Program-made: the position numbers and the translations under genes | Shown here: piece by piece, positions 7,556 to 15,990 of the stretch | Layout of the letters: every line of letters starts with the position of its first letter | Numbering within the stretch: position 1 is the first letter of the stretch | DNA from: Nocardioides sp. | Lineage (GTDB): Bacteria; Actinomycetota; Actinomycetes; Propionibacteriales; Nocardioidaceae | NCBI RefSeq assembly: GCF_016462705.1 | Contig: NZ_JAEMSS010000012.1 | Coordinates: forward strand, 1-41,572 | Direction of reading: 5' to 3' | DNA length: 41,572 bases | The notes under the pieces: model-generated | The model's input: the letters and a program-made list of their open reading frames with translations, nothing else | Database searches by the model: none | Told to the model about the DNA's origin: nothing

Positions 7556-9610
7556 GTGGACTTCTACTCGGCGTACGCGCACGGGTTCGCGCGGGTCGCG
7601 GCGATCACGCTGCCGGTGACCGTCTCCGATCCGACGGCCAACGCCGCGCAGGTCGTCGCGCTGGCGAAGGAGGCCCACGAGGACGGCGTGGCCGTCGCGG
7701 TGTTCCCGGAGCTGTGCCTGACCGGCTACGCGATCGACGACCTGTTCCTCCAGGACACGCTGCTCGACGCGACGCTCCGGGCCGTCGACGACGTGGTGGC
7801 CGCGTCGGCGGAGCTGCGGCCGGTGCTGGTCGTGGGGGCACCGCTGGTGTTCGGGACCCGGGTGCTCAACTGCGCGGTCGTCATCCAGCGCGGGCGGATC
7901 CTCGGGGTCGCGCCCAAGTCCTACCTGCCGACCTACCGCGAGTTCTACGAGCGGCGCTGGTTCGCGCCCGGAGACGACCACCGCGCGCGGACGATCACCC
8001 TGGGCGGCGCGGAGGTGCCCTTCGGTCCCGACCTGATCTTCAGCGCGTCCGACGTGCCGGGCCTCAGGCTGCACGTGGAGATCTGCGAGGACATGTGGGT
8101 GCCGATCCCACCGAGCGCGGAGGCGTCGCTCGCAGGCGCGACGGTGCTGGCCAACCTCTCCGGCAGCCCGATCACCATCGCCCGTGCGGAGGACCGCACC
8201 CTCCTGGTCCGCAGCGCGAGCGCCCGCTGCAGCGCGGCGTACGTCTTCGCGGCGGCCGGCCAGGGCGAGTCGACGACCGACCTGTCGTGGGACGGCCAGA
8301 CCATGGTCTGGGAGTGCGGCGACCTGCTCGCCGAGGGCGACCGGTTCCCCGACAGCGCGCGGATGACCGTGGCCGACGTGGACCTCGAGCGGATCCGCCA
8401 GGAGCGGATCCGGCAGGGCACCTTCGACGACAACCGGCGCACCTTCGACGACCGGGTCCGTGAGTTCCGCACCGTCGGGTTCGAGCTCCAGCCGCCCGCC
8501 GGTGACATCGGGCTGCGCCGCAAGGTCGACCGGTTCCCGTTCGTGCCCGACGACCCGGAGCGGCTGGCGCTCGACTGCTACGAGGCCTACAACATCCAGG
8601 TCTCCGGGCTCGAGCAGCGGCTCTCCTACATCGCCCAAGGAGGTCAGCAGAGCCCGAAGGTCGTCATCGGCATCAGCGGCGGGCTCGACTCGACGCACGC
8701 GCTGATCGTGAGCGCCCGGGCGATGGACCGGCTGGGCCGGCCGCGCAGCGACATCCACGCGTTCTCGATGCCCGGGTTCGCGACCGGGGACACGACCCGC
8801 TCGTACGCCACCAGGCTGGCCAAGTCGCTGAGGGTGACGTTCGAGGAGATCGACATCACCGCCTCCGCGCGGCAGATGCTGGCCGACATCGACCACCCGT
8901 TCGCCGAGGGCAAGGAGGTCTACGACGTCACGTTCGAGAACGTCCAGGCCGGCCTGCGCTACGACTACCTGTTCCGGCTGGCCAACCACCGCGGCGGCAT
9001 CGTGGTCGGCACCGGCGACCTCTCCGAGCTGGCGCTCGGCTGGTGCACGTACGGCGTCGGCGACCAGATGTCGCACTACAACGTCAACGCCGGGGTCCCG
9101 AAGACGCTGGTGCAGCACCTGATCCGCTGGGAGGCGGGCAACGGCGAGCTCGACGAGGAGACCAACGACCTGCTCCGCGAGATCGTCGAGCAGGAGATCA
9201 CCCCCGAGCTGATCCCGACCCGTGAGGACGAGCTGCCGCAGTCGACCGAGATGTCGGTGGGGCCCTACAACCTCCAGGACTTCACGCTCTTCCACGTCAT
9301 CCGGCGCGGCGCCCGGCCCAGCCGGATCGCCTTCCTGGCCTGGCACGCGTGGCGCGACGCCTCGGCCGGGGACTGGCCGCCGGCGTTCCCCGAGTCCCGC
9401 CGCGTCGCCTACGACCTGGGCGAGGTGCGTCACTGGCTGGAGGTTTTCGTCCGGCGGTTCTTCGCCAGCCAGTTCAAGCGCTCCGCACTGCCCAACGGGC
9501 CCAAGGTCGCCGCCGGCGGCACGATGTCACCTCGCGGCGACTGGCGGATGCCGTCGGACGCCAGCCCGGCGGCATGGCTCACCGAGCTGGACGAGGTCCC
9601 GGCCTCCTAG
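7556..9610 (+). CDS. nadE: Glutamine-dependent NAD+ synthetase
   Basis: The 684-residue protein makes NAD+ from deamido-NAD+, ATP and glutamine as the last step of NAD synthesis. The N-terminal nitrilase-like glutaminase domain carries its catalytic triad: Glu52 (PELCLTGY), Lys121 (APKSYLP) and Cys177 (EICEDMW). The C-terminal synthetase domain has the P-loop SGGLDST at 374-380 and later conserved blocks such as [16 protein letters not shown]. Length and triad spacing match the two-domain mycobacterial enzyme. The GTG start is supported by the TAGACT box six bases upstream and the lack of a ribosome binding site. Confidence 0.97.
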   Translation: MDFYSAYAHGFARVAAITLPVTVSDPTANAAQVVALAKEAHEDGVAVAVFPELCLTGYAIDDLFLQDTLLDATLRAVDDVVAASAELRPVLVVGAPLVFGTRVLNCAVVIQRGRILGVAPKSYLPTYREFYERRWFAPGDDHRARTITLGGAEVPFGPDLIFSASDVPGLRLHVEICEDMWVPIPPSAEASLAGATVLANLSGSPITIARAEDRTLLVRSASARCSAAYVFAAAGQGESTTDLSWDGQTMVWECGDLLAEGDRFPDSARMTVADVDLERIRQERIRQGTFDDNRRTFDDRVREFRTVGFELQPPAGDIGLRRKVDRFPFVPDDPERLALDCYEAYNIQVSGLEQRLSYIAQGGQQSPKVVIGISGGLDSTHALIVSARAMDRLGRPRSDIHAFSMPGFATGDTTRSYATRLAKSLRVTFEEIDITASARQMLADIDHPFAEGKEVYDVTFENVQAGLRYDYLFRLANHRGGIVVGTGDLSELALGWCTYGVGDQMSHYNVNAGVPKTLVQHLIRWEAGNGELDEETNDLLREIVEQEITPELIPTREDELPQSTEMSVGPYNLQDFTLFHVIRRGARPSRIAFLAWHAWRDASAGDWPPAFPESRRVAYDLGEVRHWLEVFVRRFFASQFKRSALPNGPKVAAGGTMSPRGDWRMPSDASPAAWLTELDEVPAS

Positions 9611-9614
9611 GGGA

Positions 9615-10448
9615 CTAGAGATCAGCCGCCCGGACCGCCGCGGCCAGCGGCTCGAGGCAGGCGATCAGCTCCGCCACCTCGGCACGGGAGAGGACGTCGT
9701 ACGCCGGCGCGGCGAGCGTGTCCGTGAGCGCCTCGATCCGGTCCCTGGTGGCGCGGCCGGCAGCCGTGAACCGCTTCTCGCCGTCGACGAGGCCACGCTC
9801 CTGAAGCCCGTGGAGGACGTCGGCCAGCAGGGCCGGAGGCAGGTGGTGGATCCGGCCGAACCGCTCCGGCTCCATCCCGAGGTGGATGGCGAGCAGCATG
9901 TGCGCCTCGAGCCCGCCGATGCCGTCGGCCACGAGCGCGACGATGTGCCCGTCGCCGCGGTGCTCGCGCAGCAGCGTCGCGGCGTGCCACAGCCGGGCGA
10001 CCGGCTCCTCGGGCGCCGGGAGCGCCCTCAGGCCGGCGTAGAGCATCCGGCCCTCGGTCGGCGCGCTGTAGGCGGCCCGCTCGGCCAGCTCGCCGGCTCT
10101 GAGGACGGCGGGGGAGTCCGCCAGCTCACCCAGACCGGCCCGCAGCGCCTCGGTGCTGCCGCGCAGCCGCACCTCCAGAGCCTGCTCGGGCGTCATCAGG
10201 CCCCAGACGAAGGGGATGTGCCGCGCCACCTCGCCCGGCCCGAAGTTGTAGAACGCAGCGTGCACGACCTCGGCCGGCGCCAGCCCCAGCGGCGCCGCAC
10301 GGCCGGCGAAGTAGCCGTCCCAGTAGTTGCGGGCGCCCCGCGCCGCGAACCCGTCGTGCGGGATCTGCGAGTAGGTCACCTCGTGGATCGCGGACACGAG
10401 CGGGCCGAGGCGGCGGGCGGCCCGGGTGGTGGCGTTCATGGTCTCCAT
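9615..10448 (-). CDS. SCO6745 family protein
   Basis: A roughly 277-residue all-helical protein with the family-like opening ATTRAARRLGPLVSAIHEVTY, then NYWDGYFAGRAAPLG, the block FYNFGPGEVARHIP and a C-terminal winged-helix-like part (LQERGLVDGEKRFTAAGRAT). This matches the actinobacterial SCO6745 family, which has no proven function; the C-terminal part looks like a MarR-type DNA-binding wing. Three in-frame ATGs (10472, 10448, 10439) compete. GGAG lies just before 10439, so that start is nearly as likely as 10448. It is convergent with nadE (4-base gap) and divergent from glnA2, about 100 bases away. Confidence 0.75.
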   Translation of the reverse strand: METMNATTRAARRLGPLVSAIHEVTYSQIPHDGFAARGARNYWDGYFAGRAAPLGLAPAEVVHAAFYNFGPGEVARHIPFVWGLMTPEQALEVRLRGSTEALRAGLGELADSPAVLRAGELAERAAYSAPTEGRMLYAGLRALPAPEEPVARLWHAATLLREHRGDGHIVALVADGIGGLEAHMLLAIHLGMEPERFGRIHHLPPALLADVLHGLQERGLVDGEKRFTAAGRATRDRIEALTDTLAAPAYDVLSRAEVAELIACLEPLAAAVRAADL

Positions 10449-10537
10449 GCGGGTATCCAGCTCACTCTCCATGTGAGTACCACGAACGCCGGTGACCCGA
10501 TTCGACAGCGGCCCACGCACCGCCGTCGCCCCACCCC

Positions 10538-10543
10538 TAGGCT
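10538..10543 (+). promoter_or_regulatory. Leaderless-type -10 box of glnA2
   Basis: TAGGCT lies seven bases before the glnA2 ATG at 10551. There is no Shine-Dalgarno sequence in between, so the transcript probably begins at the start codon. Confidence 0.55.
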
Positions 10544-10550
10544 GGCCCGC

Positions 10551-11888
10551 ATGGGCAAGCAGGAAGACTTCGTGCTCCGGGCACTCGAGGAGCGGGACGT
10601 CCGGTTCGTGCGGCTGTGGTTCACCGACGTGCTGGGGTTCCTCAAGTCCGTCGCGGTGGCGCCGGCCGAGCTCGAGGGGGCCTTCGCCGAGGGCATCGGC
10701 TTCGACGGCTCGGCGATCGAGGGCTTCGCCCGGGTCTACGAGTCCGACATGCTCGCCAAGCCCGACCCGTCGACGTTCCAGGTGCTGCCGTGGCGCGGCG
10801 AGGGCCCCGCGACCGCGCGGATGTTCTGCGACATCGTGATGCCGGACGGCAGCCCGTCCTACGCCGACCCGCGCTTCGTCCTCAAGCGCACCCTGTCCGC
10901 GGCGGCCGAGAAGGGGTTCACGTTCTACACGCACCCCGAGATCGAGTTCTACCTGTTCAAGAACCCCCCGGAGCTGGGCGTCGAGCCGGTGCCGGTCGAC
11001 CGGAGCGGCTACTTCGACCACACCGCCCAGTCCATGGGCGCCGACTTCCGGCGCGAGGCGATCACCCAGCTCGAGTCGATGGGGATCTCGGTCGAGTTCA
11101 GCCACCACGAGGGCGGGCCCGGCCAGCAGGAGATCGACCTGCGCTACGCCGACGCGCTGTCGACCGCCGACAACGTGATGACGTTCCGCACGGTGATCCG
11201 CGAGGTCGCGCTCAGCCAGGGCGTGTGGGCCACGTTCATGCCCAAGCCCTACACGACGCACCCGGGCTCGGGGATGCACACGCACGTGTCCCTGTTCGAG
11301 GGCGACCAGAACGCGTTCTACGAGGCCGGGTCGGAGTACCAGCTCTCCAAGACCGGCCGCCAGTTCATCGCGGGCGTGCTCGCCCACGCCCCCGAGATGA
11401 GCGTGGTGACCAACCAGTGGGTCAACAGCTACAAGCGGCTGATGTTCGGCGGAGAGGCACCGTCGTACGTCTGCTGGGGCCACAACAACCGCTCGGCGAT
11501 GATCCGGGTCCCGATGTACAAGCCGCTGAAGGGCCAGTCGACCCGGGTCGAGCTGCGGACCATCGACGCGGCGTGCAACCCGTACCTGGCGTTCGCGGTG
11601 GTCCTGGCGGCCGGCATGAAGGGCATCGAGCAGAGCCTCGACCTGCCCCGCGAGGCCGAGGACGACGTCTGGTCGCTCACCGAGCGCGAGCGCACCAGCC
11701 TCGGTATCGAGCCGCTGCCCAAGAGCCTCAACGAGGCGATCGAGATCGCCGAGAAGTCCGAGCTGCTCGCCGAGACGCTGGGGGAGCACGTCTTCGACTT
11801 CTTCCTGCGCAACAAACGGGCGGAGTGGGACGAGTACCGCGGCCAGGTGTCGGCGTTCGAGCGCGACCGGATGCTGCCGGTCCTCTGA
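10551..11888 (+). CDS. glnA2: Glutamine synthetase family protein GlnA2
   Basis: The 445-residue protein has all GS-I landmarks: the N-terminal beta-grasp with RLWFTDVLGFLKSV, the latch-like GFDGSAIEGFA, EIEFYLF (metal site), GPGQQEIDLRY, GSGMHTHVSLFEG, NRSAMIRVP and the C-terminal EWDEYRGQVS. It lacks the adenylylation tyrosine: the loop that reads NLYDLP in GlnA1 here reads QSLDLPREAED. It is therefore the alpha-type GlnA2, even though its own regulator glnE lies three genes downstream, as in mycobacteria and Streptomyces. Besides making glutamine, streptomycete GlnA2/GlnA3 are known to glutamylate polyamines, and such a role is possible here. Leaderless start. Confidence 0.93.
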   Translation: MGKQEDFVLRALEERDVRFVRLWFTDVLGFLKSVAVAPAELEGAFAEGIGFDGSAIEGFARVYESDMLAKPDPSTFQVLPWRGEGPATARMFCDIVMPDGSPSYADPRFVLKRTLSAAAEKGFTFYTHPEIEFYLFKNPPELGVEPVPVDRSGYFDHTAQSMGADFRREAITQLESMGISVEFSHHEGGPGQQEIDLRYADALSTADNVMTFRTVIREVALSQGVWATFMPKPYTTHPGSGMHTHVSLFEGDQNAFYEAGSEYQLSKTGRQFIAGVLAHAPEMSVVTNQWVNSYKRLMFGGEAPSYVCWGHNNRSAMIRVPMYKPLKGQSTRVELRTIDAACNPYLAFAVVLAAGMKGIEQSLDLPREAEDDVWSLTERERTSLGIEPLPKSLNEAIEIAEKSELLAETLGEHVFDFFLRNKRAEWDEYRGQVSAFERDRMLPVL

Positions 11889-11896
11889 CGTTGCCT

Positions 11897-11932
11897 CTGT
11901 GACGGCCCCTGTGACGGTCCCTGTGACGCGCA
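11897..11932 (+). repeat. Three 12-base tandem units, each holding a GTG start candidate
   Basis: CTGTGACGGCCC, CTGTGACGGTCC and CTGTGACGCGCA follow each other directly. Each unit places GTG in the same frame, so the repeat encodes TAPVTVPVTR-like N-terminal variants and supplies alternative starts. Confidence 0.7.
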
Positions 11933-12291
11933 TCTACAGCCCCGACCGCGAGCGTCGGCTGCGGCTCCTGCTGCGGGTGGTGTTCGTCGTGGGCGGGCTC
12001 CTGGCAGCCCTGGCGGCGTACGCCGTCGTGGTGGTGGGTGGCGAGCAGCGGCGGCCGGGGGTCGTCTTCGCCGCCCTGGCCGTCCTCCTGATGACCACGA
12101 GCGCCATCGCCCTGCGGCTCCTCCCCGGCCGGGACACACCCGCGAAGCGGGCGGCGATCATCGCCGGAGTGGCGGTGGTCCTCGTGGGGCTGGCGTTCGT
12201 CCCGAGCTACCTGGGCATCGTCATCCTGGTCCTCGCCGCCGTCCTGCTCATGCTCGCCCTGGTCCGCGACGACCCGGAGACACAGGGATGA
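11899..12291 (+). CDS. Small membrane protein between glnA2 and the amidotransferase
   Basis: A roughly 130-residue protein with an initial charged segment (SPDRERRLRLLLR) and four hydrophobic helices (about residues 22-46, 53-75, 87-103 and 105-121). I do not recognise a family. The start is ambiguous: three GTG codons (11899, 11911, 11923) recur with a 12-base period and none has a ribosome binding site. The stop overlaps the ATG of the next gene as ATGA, so it is part of the glnA2-glnE transcription unit. Its role there is unknown. Confidence 0.7.
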   Translation: MTAPVTVPVTRIYSPDRERRLRLLLRVVFVVGGLLAALAAYAVVVVGGEQRRPGVVFAALAVLLMTTSAIALRLLPGRDTPAKRAAIIAGVAVVLVGLAFVPSYLGIVILVLAAVLLMLALVRDDPETQG

Positions 12292-13022
12292 CGGCCCGGA
12301 TCCTGGTCATCCAGCACGAGGTGGACGGCCCGCCCGGCCACGTCGGCCGCTGGCTGCTCGAGGCCGGCTGCACGCTCGACGTCCGGCGTCCCTACGCGGA
12401 TGACGCGCTGCCCGACGACCTGGACGGGTACGACGGCATGCTGGTGCTCGGCGGCGCGATGGGCGCCAACGACGACGACCACCACTGGTGGCTGGCGCCC
12501 ACCAAGGACCTGGTCCGCACCGCTGCTGAGTCGGCGCTGCCGACCCTGGGCATCTGTCTCGGTCACCAGCTCGTCGCCACCGCGCTCGGCGGCGTGTCGA
12601 AGCGCAACCCGCGCGGCCAGCAGGTCGGCCTGCTCGACGTGGGCTGGACCCCAGCGGCGGCGGGAGACCCGTTGCTGGCCACCGTCAGCACCGCACCGCG
12701 ACGTGGCGTGCAGTGGAACGACGACGTCGTCGACCCGTTGCCCGAGGGTGCCACGGTGCTGGCGCAGACCCCGGAGGGCGAGGTGCAGGCGGCGCGCTTC
12801 GGCCCGGCGATGTGGGGCGTGCAGCTGCACCCGGAGGTGGACGAGACCATCGTCGGCGCCTGGGTGACCGACGACGAGCGGACCGCGCTCAGCGGTCGTG
12901 GCCTGGACGCCGAGCGCATCTTCGCCGAGATCGCGGCGGCCCGCGCCGAGCTGGACCAGGCGTGGCAGCCGTTCGCCGAGGCGTTCGCACGGGTCGTGCA
13001 CCAGCACGCTGCTCATGGGTAG
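12288..13022 (+). CDS. Class I glutamine amidotransferase
   Basis: The 244-residue protein has the triad of class I amidotransferases: nucleophile Cys90 in LGICLGHQL, and His181 and Glu183 in GVQLHPEVDE. The oxyanion block LVLGGAMGANDDD is also present. Stand-alone proteins of this type hydrolyse glutamine or gamma-glutamyl amides. Its fixed place between glnA2 and glnE suggests it acts on glutamine or a gamma-glutamyl product of GlnA2, but this is inference. It overlaps the membrane protein gene (ATGA) and, by eight bases, the start of glnE. GuaA-like and PuuD-like activities cannot be separated by reading alone. Confidence 0.87.
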   Translation: MTARILVIQHEVDGPPGHVGRWLLEAGCTLDVRRPYADDALPDDLDGYDGMLVLGGAMGANDDDHHWWLAPTKDLVRTAAESALPTLGICLGHQLVATALGGVSKRNPRGQQVGLLDVGWTPAAAGDPLLATVSTAPRRGVQWNDDVVDPLPEGATVLAQTPEGEVQAARFGPAMWGVQLHPEVDETIVGAWVTDDERTALSGRGLDAERIFAEIAAARAELDQAWQPFAEAFARVVHQHAAHG

Positions 13023-15990
13023 GCCGGTCAGCGCCAAGGGCCACCTCACCCGGCTCGGCTTCCTCGACCCGGATGCGGCGATGACGGCGCTGCGGACGCT
13101 CGGTGACGCCGCCGACGTCCTGGTCGCCTACCTGGCCCGGACCGCGGACCCGGACGCGGCCCTGGACCGGCTGGTCCGGCTCGTCGACGTCCAGGACGAC
13201 CCCGACCCGATGACGCAGGCCCTCGTCGACGACGAGGGCACAGCGATGCGGCTGCTCTGCGTCCTGGGCGCGAGCGAGGCGCTGGCGGACCACCTGTGCC
13301 GGCACCCGGGGCACTGGCGCGAGCTCACCGACCCGACGCTCGGGTCGACCCGCCCGGCGGCGTACGCCGTCCGCGAGGGGCTGCTGAAGGCGGTCGGCGC
13401 CGATCCCTTCGGCCCGTCGCCCACCGCCACGCTGCCCGACGCGGAGGCGGTCGACGCGCTGCGCGTGGAGTACCGCCGGGTCCTGCTCAGGCTGGCCTCG
13501 CGCGACCTCGCCCACGACCTCGCCGTGGACGACGCCGCCGCCGAGCTGTCCGACCTCGCCGCCGGCACGCTCGACGCCGCCCTCGCGGTCGCCCGACAAC
13601 GGGTCGGCGACAGCGCGGCGACCGCTCGGCTGGCTGTGATCGCAATGGGCAAGTGCGGCGGGCACGAGCTCAACTACGTCTCCGACGTCGATGTCATCTA
13701 CGTCTACGAACCGGTCGGCGAAGTGGCCGATGCGGTGGCCGCCCGGGCCGCCACCCAGCTCGCGAGCCACCTCATGCAGGTCTGCTCGGACCACACCGGC
13801 GAGGGCACGATCTGGCCCGTCGACGCCAACCTGCGTCCCGAGGGGAAGGCTGGGCTGCTGGTGCGGACGCTGGCCAGCCACCGCGGCTACTACGAGCGGT
13901 GGGCGAGCACCTGGGAGTTCCAGGCGCTGCTCAAGGCCCGGCCGGTCGCGGGAGACCGCGAGCTGGGTCAGCAGTACGTCGAGATGGTGTCGCCGATGAT
14001 CTGGACGGCGGCCGAGCGCGACGGCTTCGTCGAGGACACGCAGGCGATGCGCCGCCGGGTCGTCGAGCACATCCCGGCCCACCACGCCGAGCGCCAGCTC
14101 AAGCTCGGTTCCGGCGGCCTTCGTGACGTCGAGTTCGCGGTCCAGCTGCTGCAGCTGGTGCACGGCCGCGCGGACGAGCGGATCCGCCAGCCCACGACGC
14201 TGAGCGCGCTCGCGGCGCTGACCCAGGGGGGGTACGTCGGCCGGGAGGACGGCGAGGCCCTGCACGAGGCCTACGCGTTCCTGCGCACGCTGGAGCACCG
14301 CATCCAGCTGGCCGGGCTGCGGCGTACCCATGTGGTCCCGGAGGACGAGAGGTCGCTGCGCCGTCTCGGCCGGAGCCTCGGCTACACCAAGGACCCCGTG
14401 GGGACCCTCGACAAGGTGTGGCAGCACCACCGCCGGGAGGTGCGGCGGCTGCACGAGAAGCTGTTCTACCGGCCGTTGCTGTCCGCGGTCGCCCGGCTGC
14501 CCGGCACCGAGGCCCGGCTGTCGCCCGAGGCTGCCGGCAAGCGGCTCCACGCCCTGGGGTTCGCCGACCCCGACGCCGCGCTGCGGCACCTCGAGGCCCT
14601 CACCGCCGGTGTCACCCGCACCTCCAACATCCAGCGCACGCTGCTGCCGGCCATGCTCGAGTGGTTCGCGGAGGCGCCCGACCCCGACGCGGGCCTCTTC
14701 GGCTTCCGCCGGATCAGCGAGTCGCTCGGCCGGTCGCCGTGGTACCTCAAGACGCTGCGCGACGAGGGCCAGGTCGCCCAGCGGCTGGCGACCCTCCTCG
14801 CCACGTCGCGCTACGCCACCAGCCTGCTGGAGAGCGAACCGCAGGGCGTGCGGATGCTGGGGGAGGACCTGCAGCCGCTGTCCGCCGAGGCGCTCACCGA
14901 GGAGATGCTCGCCGCGGCCGGCCGGCACGACGACGACGAGAAGGCGGCGCGGGCGATCCGCGGCGTACGCCGGCGCGAGCTGTTCCGGATCGCCTCGGGC
15001 GACCTGCTCGGGCTCACCGACGTCGCGGACGTGGGTGCCGGGCTGTCCCGGCTCACCGACGCCACGCTGGAGGCGACGCTCGCGGTGGCCCAGGGGACGG
15101 TCCGGGCTGCGAAGGGGCTCGACGAGGCACCGACCCGGATCGCGATCGTGGCGATGGGCCGGTACGGCGGGTTCGAGCTGTCCTACGGCAGCGACGCCGA
15201 CGTGCTGTTCGTGCACGACCCGGAGGAGGGCGTCGACCAGCACGAGGCGGCGACGTACGCCCAGGCCGTCGCCAACGAGATCCGACGGCTGCTCTCGCTG
15301 CCCGGCCCCGACCCCGCCCTCGAGGTCGACGCGGACCTGCGCCCGGAGGGCAAGCAGGGTCCGCTAGTGCGCTCGCTGGAGTCCTATGCCGCCTACTACG
15401 CGAAGTGGTCCGAGCCGTGGGAGGCGCAGGCGCTGCTCCGGGCCGATGCCGTGGTCGGCGACCTCGACCTGCGACGCCGGTTCGAGGAGCTCATCGACCC
15501 GCTGCGCTTCCCCGAGCAGGGGATCTCGGACGACGACATCATCGAGGTGCGGCGGATCAAGGCGCGGGTCGACAAGGAGCGCCTCCCGCGGGGCGCCGAC
15601 CCCAAGAGCCACCTCAAGCTCGGGCACGGCGGACTCGCGGACATCGAGTGGACGGTCCAGCTGCTGCAGATGCGGCACTCCGGCGAGGTGGCGGGGCTGC
15701 GCACGCCGCGCACCGTGGAGGCCCTCGAAGCGGCACGCGACGCTGGGCTCCTCGACCCGGCGGACGCGGCCGTCCTGGTCAAGGGCTGGCGCACGGTCAG
15801 CCGGGCCCGCAACGCGATCGCCCTGGTCAAGGGCTCGGGCAGCGACCAGCTGCCCCACGACAGCCGGGACCGGGCCGCGGTCGCGTCGATCCTCGGCTAC
15901 CCGGCCGGGTCGACCGACGCGATGGTCAACGACCTGCTCCGCACCATGCGGGTCTCGCACGCGGTCGTCGACCGGGTGTTCTGGGAGTGA
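13015..15990 (+). CDS. glnE: Bifunctional glutamine synthetase adenylyltransferase/deadenylase
   Basis: The 991-residue protein has two nucleotidyltransferase domains joined by helical regions. The N-terminal one (deadenylase) carries GKCGGHELNYVSDVDVIYVY near residue 212. The C-terminal one (adenylylase) carries GRYGGFELSYGSDADVLFVH near residue 715. Both keep the metal-binding D-x-D. Paired blocks LRPEGKAGLLVRTL and LRPEGKQGPLVRSL, and LKLGSGGLRDVEF and LKLGHGGLADIEW, show the internal duplication. GlnE modifies type I-beta glutamine synthetase (GlnA1), which is not in this window. The ATG at 13015 lies inside the end of the amidotransferase gene, and the stop overlaps the helicase GTG. Length is normal for actinobacteria. 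Confidence 0.97.
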   Translation: MGRPVSAKGHLTRLGFLDPDAAMTALRTLGDAADVLVAYLARTADPDAALDRLVRLVDVQDDPDPMTQALVDDEGTAMRLLCVLGASEALADHLCRHPGHWRELTDPTLGSTRPAAYAVREGLLKAVGADPFGPSPTATLPDAEAVDALRVEYRRVLLRLASRDLAHDLAVDDAAAELSDLAAGTLDAALAVARQRVGDSAATARLAVIAMGKCGGHELNYVSDVDVIYVYEPVGEVADAVAARAATQLASHLMQVCSDHTGEGTIWPVDANLRPEGKAGLLVRTLASHRGYYERWASTWEFQALLKARPVAGDRELGQQYVEMVSPMIWTAAERDGFVEDTQAMRRRVVEHIPAHHAERQLKLGSGGLRDVEFAVQLLQLVHGRADERIRQPTTLSALAALTQGGYVGREDGEALHEAYAFLRTLEHRIQLAGLRRTHVVPEDERSLRRLGRSLGYTKDPVGTLDKVWQHHRREVRRLHEKLFYRPLLSAVARLPGTEARLSPEAAGKRLHALGFADPDAALRHLEALTAGVTRTSNIQRTLLPAMLEWFAEAPDPDAGLFGFRRISESLGRSPWYLKTLRDEGQVAQRLATLLATSRYATSLLESEPQGVRMLGEDLQPLSAEALTEEMLAAAGRHDDDEKAARAIRGVRRRELFRIASGDLLGLTDVADVGAGLSRLTDATLEATLAVAQGTVRAAKGLDEAPTRIAIVAMGRYGGFELSYGSDADVLFVHDPEEGVDQHEAATYAQAVANEIRRLLSLPGPDPALEVDADLRPEGKQGPLVRSLESYAAYYAKWSEPWEAQALLRADAVVGDLDLRRRFEELIDPLRFPEQGISDDDIIEVRRIKARVDKERLPRGADPKSHLKLGHGGLADIEWTVQLLQMRHSGEVAGLRTPRTVEALEAARDAGLLDPADAAVLVKGWRTVSRARNAIALVKGSGSDQLPHDSRDRAAVASILGYPAGSTDAMVNDLLRTMRVSHAVVDRVFWE

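Noticed and set aside
6719..9433. Long open frame on the minus strand opposite the sigma partner and nadE genes
   Set aside because: Its product is a low-complexity string of Arg, Gly, Val and His typical of antisense reading in GC-rich DNA, while the plus strand encodes a clear NAD synthetase.
12889..15243. 784-codon minus-strand open frame opposite glnE
   Set aside because: It shows antisense-type composition with no motif; glnE on the other strand is certain.
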